A DNA stretch of 64,000 nt from assembly GCA_902574035.1 (NCBI GenBank), contig CACGMC010000002.1, positions 124,001 to 188,000 of the forward strand, written 5' to 3'. Shown in pieces: positions 58,577 to 64,000 of the stretch; positions within the stretch are counted from its first letter, which is position 1, and the number at the start of each line of letters is the position of its first letter. The stretch is from an uncultured Pelagibacteraceae bacterium. GTDB taxonomy: Bacteria; Pseudomonadota; Alphaproteobacteria; Pelagibacterales; Pelagibacteraceae. The notes below the pieces were generated by a model. That model was not told the origin of the DNA, made no database searches, and saw only the letters and a list, made by a program, of their open reading frames with translations. The position numbers and the translations under genes are program-made.

Positions 58577-59947
58577 TTAATTAATACCTTTTATACCTAA
58601 TTGTTTCAGCTTCCTATGAAGAGCGGATCGTTCCATCCCGATAAAGTCAGCTGTCTTAGAAATATTTCCGTGATTTTTTTTAAGCTGTATTGTCAAATAC
58701 TCTTTTTCAAATTGTTCCCTTGCCTCTTTTAAAGGTGACGAAAACGTGTCGCGAAAAACAAAATTATTATCAATAGGTTTTTTGTTATTTAATATATCAC
58801 TTATAGATTTATCTATATTTTCTTTGCTTTCATTAGCTGAGACAATTGTTATTCTTTCTATAAGGTTTCTAAGTTCTCTTACATTTCCAGGCCAATTATA
58901 AGTATAAAGTTGATCATTTTTAGTATCTATTTGAATTTCTTGCACTCCATTTATATCTGAGATCTTTTTTTTAAAATAATTTATTAATTCAGGTATATCC
59001 TCAGTTCTTGATGTAAGAGGACTTAGCTCTATAGGAACAACATTTAGTCTGTGAAATAAATCCTCTCTAAAATTGCCAGAAGCAACTTCATCTAATAAAT
59101 TTTTAGATGAAGAAGAAATTATCCTAATGTTAACATTTACATCTTTTTTTCCATTAATTCTTTTAAATTTTTGATCAATTAATACTCTCAGAATATTTGC
59201 CTGGGTCTCAAGAGGTATTTCAGTAACCTCATCAATAAGCAAGGTGCCTTTATTTGCTCTATCAAGAACTCCGAAAGACACAGTTCCGTCTCCAAATTCT
59301 TGTCCGAATAATTCTTTTTCATAAGTTAATTCTTTTAAAGAAGCAGCATTTATTACTACAAAAGGTTTTTTATTTCTCATTGAAAGTTTGTGAATTTTTC
59401 TTGCAACTAGTTCCTTTCCTGAGCCAGTAGGTCCAGTAATTAAAACTCTACTTTCAGTGTTAGATAATTTTTCAATAATTTTTTTAACTTTAATTATAGA
59501 TGCACTTTTACCAACAAGTTCGAAAGAGTGAAAAAGTTTGTTTTCTATTATATCTTTTTCTTCTTTTAAATTTTTTGCCTCAAGTGCCCTATTTACATAA
59601 TTAAGTAATTTATCCTTTGAAAAGGATGCGCCCTTCTCTATAAATTCATAAGCGCCTAGTCGAATAGACTCAAGGGCTATTTGAACTGTCGCATGTCCTG
59701 ATATCATTATCACCGGAACTGAATTGTTTTTTTTCATAATTAACTTCAATAAGTCAATTCCATCTTTATCTGGTTTGTCTAATTTTATATCAATAATTGC
59801 TAAATCTGGTGTCTTTTTATTAATTTCAATTACTGCTTGATCGAAGTTGGCTGCTGATCTAATACTAAAATGTTTTTCTTTTAATATATTGCATATTAAA
59901 AATCTTATATCTGGATTATCATCTATAACTAAAATTTCTTTATTCAT
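58577..59947 (-). CDS. ntrX: NtrX-like response regulator without a GAFTGA loop
   Basis: Receiver domain at residues 1-125 (phospho-acceptor Asp53), AAA+ domain ~143-375 with Walker A GPTGSGKE (172-179) and Walker B TLLIDE (235-240), and a C-terminal Fis-type HTH (SKTADFIGMERSALHRKL). 456 residues. The sigma-54-contacting GAFTGA sequence is missing: the segment after ELFG reads QEFGDGTVSFG. That is the alphaproteobacterial NtrX pattern, meaning it probably acts without sigma-54. It lies 3 bp after its kinase partner ntrY. Confidence 0.93.
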   Translation of the reverse strand: MNKEILVIDDNPDIRFLICNILKEKHFSIRSAANFDQAVIEINKKTPDLAIIDIKLDKPDKDGIDLLKLIMKKNNSVPVIMISGHATVQIALESIRLGAYEFIEKGASFSKDKLLNYVNRALEAKNLKEEKDIIENKLFHSFELVGKSASIIKVKKIIEKLSNTESRVLITGPTGSGKELVARKIHKLSMRNKKPFVVINAASLKELTYEKELFGQEFGDGTVSFGVLDRANKGTLLIDEVTEIPLETQANILRVLIDQKFKRINGKKDVNVNIRIISSSSKNLLDEVASGNFREDLFHRLNVVPIELSPLTSRTEDIPELINYFKKKISDINGVQEIQIDTKNDQLYTYNWPGNVRELRNLIERITIVSANESKENIDKSISDILNNKKPIDNNFVFRDTFSSPLKEAREQFEKEYLTIQLKKNHGNISKTADFIGMERSALHRKLKQLGIKGIN

Positions 59948-59950
59948 AAA

Positions 59951-61717
59951 TTAAACGCTTGGTAGCCAAATTTCAATTGTTGTACCCTCACTCCTTTTGA
60001 TAACAAATTCTCCAGAGTGTTCGTTTATAATTTTATTAACTATAGGAAGACCTAAGCCTGTTCCTTTTTTTTTAGTTGTAAAATATGGCGTCATTACCTT
60101 TTTAGTATCAAGAATTCCTTCACCATTGTCTTTAATAACAGTGACTATATAATCATTATTATTAAGAATATCTATGTCAATTTTACCCGCATATTTAGGC
60201 TTTTTATTCATAATTTCAATAATTGATTCATCTGCATTTTTAATAATGTTAATGAATACTCTGTAAAGCTGATCTTCATCTCCCATAATAAAAAAAGAAT
60301 TTTTATCTTTTTTAAAAGTTATTTTGCTTTTTGTAGAAAGCTTTAAAAAATTAATAGAACGAGTTATCACGTCATTCAAATTTATCTTTTTTATAACTGG
60401 TCTTGGCATTCTTGCAAAATTTGAAAACTCGTTTACAAGTTTTTCAATATCTTGAATTTGACGATTAATAGTTTGTAAATAATCATTAAATTGAGATTTT
60501 TCCTCACCAATTTTCGATGAATATTTTTCTTTTAGTCTATCTACAGACAGCTGTATTGGTGTTAATGGGTTTTTAATTTCATGTGCAAGTTTCCTTGCGA
60601 CCACTTCCCATGCTTCATGTCTTTCAGTAGCTAAAAGTTTATCTTGCTGTTTTTTAAATCTTGATATCATGTTATTAAAGTTTGTATTGAGTCTTTTAAT
60701 TTCTTCATCTGCTTCAATGTCTGGAACTTTTGCATTTAACTCACCTTTACTAATATTTTCAGACGCGCTTATTAAATTTACTATTGGCTTGGTTAATCTT
60801 CTAGCAAAAGTAATTGCAACAGCAGTGGATAAAAAAAGCAGTAACGTGACAACTATAATATAAATAATTGCAAAGGTAATTTTAATACCAGTTTGACTAT
60901 TTTCTACAGAATAATAAAAATCAACTGCTTTCTCGGTCTCATTTAGATAATTAAGTATATCGGGATCAATGTCTCTTGATATGTACAAATATGTATCTAT
61001 AAAAGAATTTAACTTGATCATAGCTGAAGTTTTATTTTCAAAATTGCCTGGAATTATAACTGGAGCACCTTTCAAAGCTTCATCAAAAGTTTCTTCGCCA
61101 GGAACAAGGAAATCATTTGAAGAAACACCTGTCTCGGATAATAAAATATTACCTGCGCTATCAATTAAGTAGATATCATCAATTTTCCTTAATATTTTTT
61201 CTGCACTTACAACTCTTAAAAATTGTTTTGGATTTGTATAATAAAAATTTGAAGCTCTATTTAATCCAACGCTCATTAAGATCACGTCGGATTTTACATT
61301 TTTTTTACTTTCTTCAAGATAATTTTTTGCAACATCATTAGAATTATTTACAGCTTGCGTGATTTGATCATCAAAATATTTTTGCAAGCCAAAATTGAAA
61401 ATGACGAGAGAAAAAACAGCGACTATAAGTGATGGAATAAGTGTGAATATTGAAAAAAGAGAAACATATTTTAAATTTGTTTGAGATCCAGACTTATTTT
61501 TTTTTCCAGCAATATAAAATCGAGAAAAATTTCTAAAAATTAGGTAGAAAAAAATTAATAATAAAAAGATATCTAATGATAATAATATTAATATATTCTG
61601 ATCTGTTAAAGGCACAAAACCTTCGTTTATAAACGTAAGAAATGTCAAAATTCCAAGAAAAATACAAGTAAAAGAGGATAAAATAATCCAGTTGAAGTTT
61701 TTAATTATCTTAAACAT
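59951..61717 (-). CDS. ntrY: NtrY-like membrane sensor histidine kinase
   Basis: Sensor kinase for NtrX. 588 residues: three membrane helices at the start (~9-31, 41-63, 85-110), a periplasmic sensor region to ~275, a further helix (~280-305), HAMP (RRLTKPIVNLI ...), phosphorylatable His379 in HEIKNPLTP, then HATPase with N-box NADESI and G-boxes DNGEGI and GTGLGLPI. The architecture matches alphaproteobacterial NtrY (redox/nitrogen signals). Divergent from ispDF across a 40-bp, almost pure A+T gap. Confidence 0.95.
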   Translation of the reverse strand: MFKIIKNFNWIILSSFTCIFLGILTFLTFINEGFVPLTDQNILILLSLDIFLLLIFFYLIFRNFSRFYIAGKKNKSGSQTNLKYVSLFSIFTLIPSLIVAVFSLVIFNFGLQKYFDDQITQAVNNSNDVAKNYLEESKKNVKSDVILMSVGLNRASNFYYTNPKQFLRVVSAEKILRKIDDIYLIDSAGNILLSETGVSSNDFLVPGEETFDEALKGAPVIIPGNFENKTSAMIKLNSFIDTYLYISRDIDPDILNYLNETEKAVDFYYSVENSQTGIKITFAIIYIIVVTLLLFLSTAVAITFARRLTKPIVNLISASENISKGELNAKVPDIEADEEIKRLNTNFNNMISRFKKQQDKLLATERHEAWEVVARKLAHEIKNPLTPIQLSVDRLKEKYSSKIGEEKSQFNDYLQTINRQIQDIEKLVNEFSNFARMPRPVIKKINLNDVITRSINFLKLSTKSKITFKKDKNSFFIMGDEDQLYRVFINIIKNADESIIEIMNKKPKYAGKIDIDILNNNDYIVTVIKDNGEGILDTKKVMTPYFTTKKKGTGLGLPIVNKIINEHSGEFVIKRSEGTTIEIWLPSV

Positions 61718-61757
61718 ATAGTTAATTATTTATATAAATATAATATAAGTTTATACA

Positions 61758-62903
61758 ATGAGTTTTTGTTTAATCATTCTTGCTGGAGGTAATAGTCATA
61801 GATTTAGGTCTAATATAGGCAAACCATATCAAAAAATCGCTAGTAAATCATTAATTGAGATAAACATTGATAAAGCGAGAAAAATTAAAGAAATTAAAAA
61901 GATAATTTTGGTTTATAACAAAAAAGACTCAAAAAGAGTCAAATCACTTAAGTTAAAAAATGTTAAGTTAATCATAGGTGGAAAAAATCGACAACAATCT
62001 GCTTTTAATGCATTGAAATATTTAATCAATAAAAAAGGAGTTACAAAAGTATTAATTCATGATGTAGCGCGGCCTAATTTTTCATTAAAGTTACTAAATA
62101 CAATAATTTCCAAAATAAAAAGTGCTAGAGCTGTTGTCCCAAAAATTAATATTTACGATGCAGTAAAGCAAAAAATTGAGTCGAGTTTAAATGAATATAT
62201 TTTGGGAAAAAGTAGAGATAATTTATTTTTAACTCAAACACCACAAGCGTTTTATCTGAAAGAAATCTATAACTTGCATAAAATAAATGCAGCTAAGTAC
62301 AAAGACGATGATATTTCTCTCTTTATGGATTTGAATAAAGTAAAGTTTATAGAAGGTGAAAAAAATAACTTTAAAATAACATGTTGGTCAGATTTTCAAA
62401 ATTTAAAAAAAATCTTTATGTCAAAACAAAATATTGGGATTGGGTTTGATGTACATAGACTGGTACCCAACAGAAAACTTTACCTAGCTGGACTAAAAAT
62501 TAAATCAAAGTTAGGAACACTTGGTCATTCTGATGGAGACCCTGTTCTTCATTCAATTACTGACGCTATTTTAGGTGCGTGCCAAATGGGAGATATTGGT
62601 CAACTATTTTCTGATAAAAGTAAGAAATACAAGAATATAAGATCAACTATATTACTTCAAAAAGTAATAGAAAAAATAAAAGCAAAAAATTATTTCGTAA
62701 ATAACATAGATATAAATATAATTACTCAAACACCTAAAATCAAAAATTTAAAAAACAAAATGATTAAAAATATTGCTAAGCTTTGTGAAACTACGAGCGA
62801 CCGGATAAACATAAAAGGTAAAACAACAGAAAAGTTAGGTGTAATTGGGAAAGAAAAAGCTTTAGCATGTGAAGTCATTGCGTCGGTAATTAAGTATGAA
62901 TAA
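61758..62903 (+). CDS. ispDF: Bifunctional IspD/IspF (MEP-pathway enzyme)
   Basis: One polypeptide with two isoprenoid-pathway activities: CDP-ME synthesis (IspD, residues ~1-220; ILAGGNSHRF, IHDVARPNF, LTQTPQAF) and MEcPP synthase (IspF, from Met221; GFDVHRL metal ligands, GHSDGDPVLHSITDAILG, GKTTEKLG). 381 residues. The fusion is known from alphaproteobacteria. The missing middle enzyme IspE is not in the window. TATAAT lies 13 bp before the start. Confidence 0.96.
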   Translation: MSFCLIILAGGNSHRFRSNIGKPYQKIASKSLIEINIDKARKIKEIKKIILVYNKKDSKRVKSLKLKNVKLIIGGKNRQQSAFNALKYLINKKGVTKVLIHDVARPNFSLKLLNTIISKIKSARAVVPKINIYDAVKQKIESSLNEYILGKSRDNLFLTQTPQAFYLKEIYNLHKINAAKYKDDDISLFMDLNKVKFIEGEKNNFKITCWSDFQNLKKIFMSKQNIGIGFDVHRLVPNRKLYLAGLKIKSKLGTLGHSDGDPVLHSITDAILGACQMGDIGQLFSDKSKKYKNIRSTILLQKVIEKIKAKNYFVNNIDINIITQTPKIKNLKNKMIKNIAKLCETTSDRINIKGKTTEKLGVIGKEKALACEVIASVIKYE

Positions 62904-63417
62904 GAATATAGGTATTCAGATATTAATATTGTTTGGATTAGGTAACGCTAAAAAAGCACCTGGGACTGTAGCATCGCTGGTTACATGTTTAGTTTATATT
63001 TTTTTATATTATCTGAATATAAAAGCTATCATACTTTTATTTTTATTAATTATAATTAGCGTTTATTCAATAATACTAATTGATAAACATATAAATAAAT
63101 TTAAAAATAAAGATCCTAAGGAAATAGTTATAGATGAGTTTATCGGTCAATCTATTCCAATGTTGTTTATTTATCATGTTGCACAAAAAGATTGGTTTAT
63201 TGTAAGACTGGATAGCGAGGATTTTTTTGTAATTTTAATTGCCTTTTTATCATTTAGATTTTTTGATATTAAAAAATTATATCCAATAGGCATCATTGAT
63301 AAAAAAATGAAAAATGGAATAGGTGTTGTTTTAGATGATGTGGTAGCAGGAATTTACTCTCTTATATTAGTTTTTTTGTACGCAAAAATATTTGATTGGC
63401 ATGGTTATGGTTTTTAA
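62896..63417 (+). CDS. pgpA: Phosphatidylglycerophosphatase A
   Basis: Membrane phosphatase for phosphatidylglycerol synthesis. 173 residues: GLGNAKKAPGTVASLVT (residues 15-31), the DEFIGQ motif and DDVVAGIYS, with four hydrophobic helices. Overlaps ispDF by 8 bp and the next gene by 17 bp. Confidence 0.92.
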   Translation: MNKNIGIQILILFGLGNAKKAPGTVASLVTCLVYIFLYYLNIKAIILLFLLIIISVYSIILIDKHINKFKNKDPKEIVIDEFIGQSIPMLFIYHVAQKDWFIVRLDSEDFFVILIAFLSFRFFDIKKLYPIGIIDKKMKNGIGVVLDDVVAGIYSLILVFLYAKIFDWHGYGF

Positions 63418-63880
63418 CAACTCTAAAAAAATTATATCTATTCTTAAAAAGAAAAAAATTAAGATAGCTGTAGCTGAGTCCTGCACTGGTGGAATGGTTT
63501 CAAGTGCTATTACTTCTGTAAGTGGTGCATCTAAAGTATTTACAATGGGTTTTGTCACTTACTCTAATCAAGCTAAAATAAGTATTTTGAAAGTACCTAA
63601 AAAAATTATTCAAAAACATGGCGCTGTTAGCGTTCAATGTTGTTTGTCCATGGTTAATAATTTAAGCAAAATTAGTAAAAGTAAGCTTTGCATTTCTGTA
63701 ACAGGTATAGCTGGTCCTAAAGGAGGATCAAAACAAAAACCAGTTGGGTTAGTTTATATTGGTATAAGGAAAGATAACATTGTTAAAGTAAATAGATATG
63801 TCTTTAAAAATCGAGGAAGAAATTATATTCAAAAGGCGGCGGTGAATAAGGCTTTAAAATTAACTTATAATTTTCTCTAA
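63401..63880 (+). CDS. pncC: CinA C-terminal-domain protein (nicotinamide-nucleotide amidase, PncC-like)
   Basis: Stand-alone CinA C-terminal domain; the family deamidates nicotinamide mononucleotide for NAD recycling. Seen: VAESCTGGMVSSAITSVSGAS, VTYSNQAK and GIAGPKGGSKQKPVGLVYIGI, all family hallmarks. I chose ATG 63401 (159 residues); TTG 63392 and ATG 63407 are other options. The N-terminal MoaB-like domain of full CinA is absent, as in many proteobacteria. Its 3' end overlaps a possible minus-strand frame. Confidence 0.9.
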   Translation: MVMVFNNSKKIISILKKKKIKIAVAESCTGGMVSSAITSVSGASKVFTMGFVTYSNQAKISILKVPKKIIQKHGAVSVQCCLSMVNNLSKISKSKLCISVTGIAGPKGGSKQKPVGLVYIGIRKDNIVKVNRYVFKNRGRNYIQKAAVNKALKLTYNFL

Positions 63881-64000
63881 TATTTGAGCTGCCAAAATAT
63901 TTACCAAGAAGAAGATTGCTATCACGTCAATGTAAAGTATAAAAACTAATCTATTTCTGAACCTTCTTCTTCTAAGGATTTTCGGTTTATCAGGGCTAAA
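63860..64000 (-). CDS. C-terminal end of an unidentified membrane-protein frame (partial)
   Basis: From the right edge a minus-strand frame reads 46 codons to TAA at 63860, overlapping pncC by 21 bp. It begins in a basic stretch (KPKILRRRRFRNR), then a hydrophobic helix (LVFILYIDVIAIFFLVNIL) and a short AAQILEKIIS tail. A basic segment plus terminal helix fits a real membrane protein, and there is no other candidate in 63881-64000. Too little is visible to name it. Confidence 0.4.
   Translation of the reverse strand, partial: FSPDKPKILRRRRFRNRLVFILYIDVIAIFFLVNILAAQILEKIIS

Noticed and set aside
1-64000. CRISPR arrays, insertion sequences, riboswitches or rRNA genes
   Set aside because: I saw no spaced repeats, transposase motifs or known riboswitch cores. 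Gaps are short and mostly A+T tracts.

Overview
The window looks like a core-genome segment of a SAR11-clade alphaproteobacterium (Pelagibacterales, 'Candidatus Pelagibacter'-like). The evidence is a very A+T-rich sequence, tightly packed genes with 1-25 bp overlaps or very short gaps, Lys/Ile/Asn-rich proteins, and typical alphaproteobacterial gene orders: gatC-gatA-gatB, ntrY-ntrX-trkA, an ispDF fusion, and tRNA-Tyr/tRNA-Gly/tuf/tRNA-Trp/secE/nusG. No stretch longer than 300 bp lacks a gene; the longest gap is 162 bp (37634-37795, between rpoC and rpsL). I saw no insertion sequence, integrase, prophage, CRISPR array, rRNA gene or replication origin.

Layout. 1-1471 (-): umuC (cut by the left edge) and umuD, under a promoter carrying an exact alphaproteobacterial LexA-type box. 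1530-3073 (+): a family-3 solute-binding protein and an amino-acid-type ABC permease, with no ATPase beside them. 3059-9194 (-): gatC, gatA, gatB, an O-methyltransferase, trhO and a MATE exporter, nearly all touching. 9249-15866 (+): ruvX, pyrB, a dihydroorotase-like gene lacking its metal-binding histidines, plsY, topA, a 73-aa secreted protein and a RidA-family protein. 15859-17977 (-): ugd and galU. Then panC (+), mgtE (-), lipB (+) and an RluC/D-type pseudouridine synthase (-).

21783-50361 (-) is one 28.6-kb co-directional block. In transcription order it reads tRNA-Tyr, tRNA-Gly, tuf, tRNA-Trp, secE, nusG, rplKAJL, rpoBC, rpsL, rpsG, fusA, S10 genes, spc genes, secY, adk, rpsM, rpsK, rpoA, rplQ. 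The tuf/rpoBC cluster and the str-S10-spc-alpha cluster therefore form a single run. Candidate internal promoters lie before rpsL and before rpsM. An RNA hairpin sits between rplL and rpoB, and a nested inverted repeat surrounds the rpsL promoter. rpmD (L30) is absent, and no tuf follows fusA.

50496-51365 (+): rlmB and tRNA-Thr. 51372-57218 is a surface-polysaccharide island directly beside tRNA-Thr: two glycosyltransferase-like genes (-), then a small membrane protein, a GT-C-type membrane protein, a UDP-galactopyranose-mutase-like protein and galE (+). With galU and ugd elsewhere in the window, these suggest a UDP-Glc to UDP-Gal to UDP-Galf route plus UDP-glucuronate supply. 57205-61717 (-): ntrY, ntrX, trkA. 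61758-63880 (+): ispDF, pgpA and a stand-alone CinA C-terminal amidase. The right edge holds the end of an unidentified minus-strand membrane-protein frame.

Most of the window is conserved housekeeping content, and I found no clearly new multi-gene system. The most interesting items are regulatory structures (the SOS promoter, the dyad around the rpsL promoter, the rplL-rpoB hairpin) and deviations from family norms (the non-catalytic-looking PyrC homologue, NtrX without GAFTGA, and the polysaccharide island).
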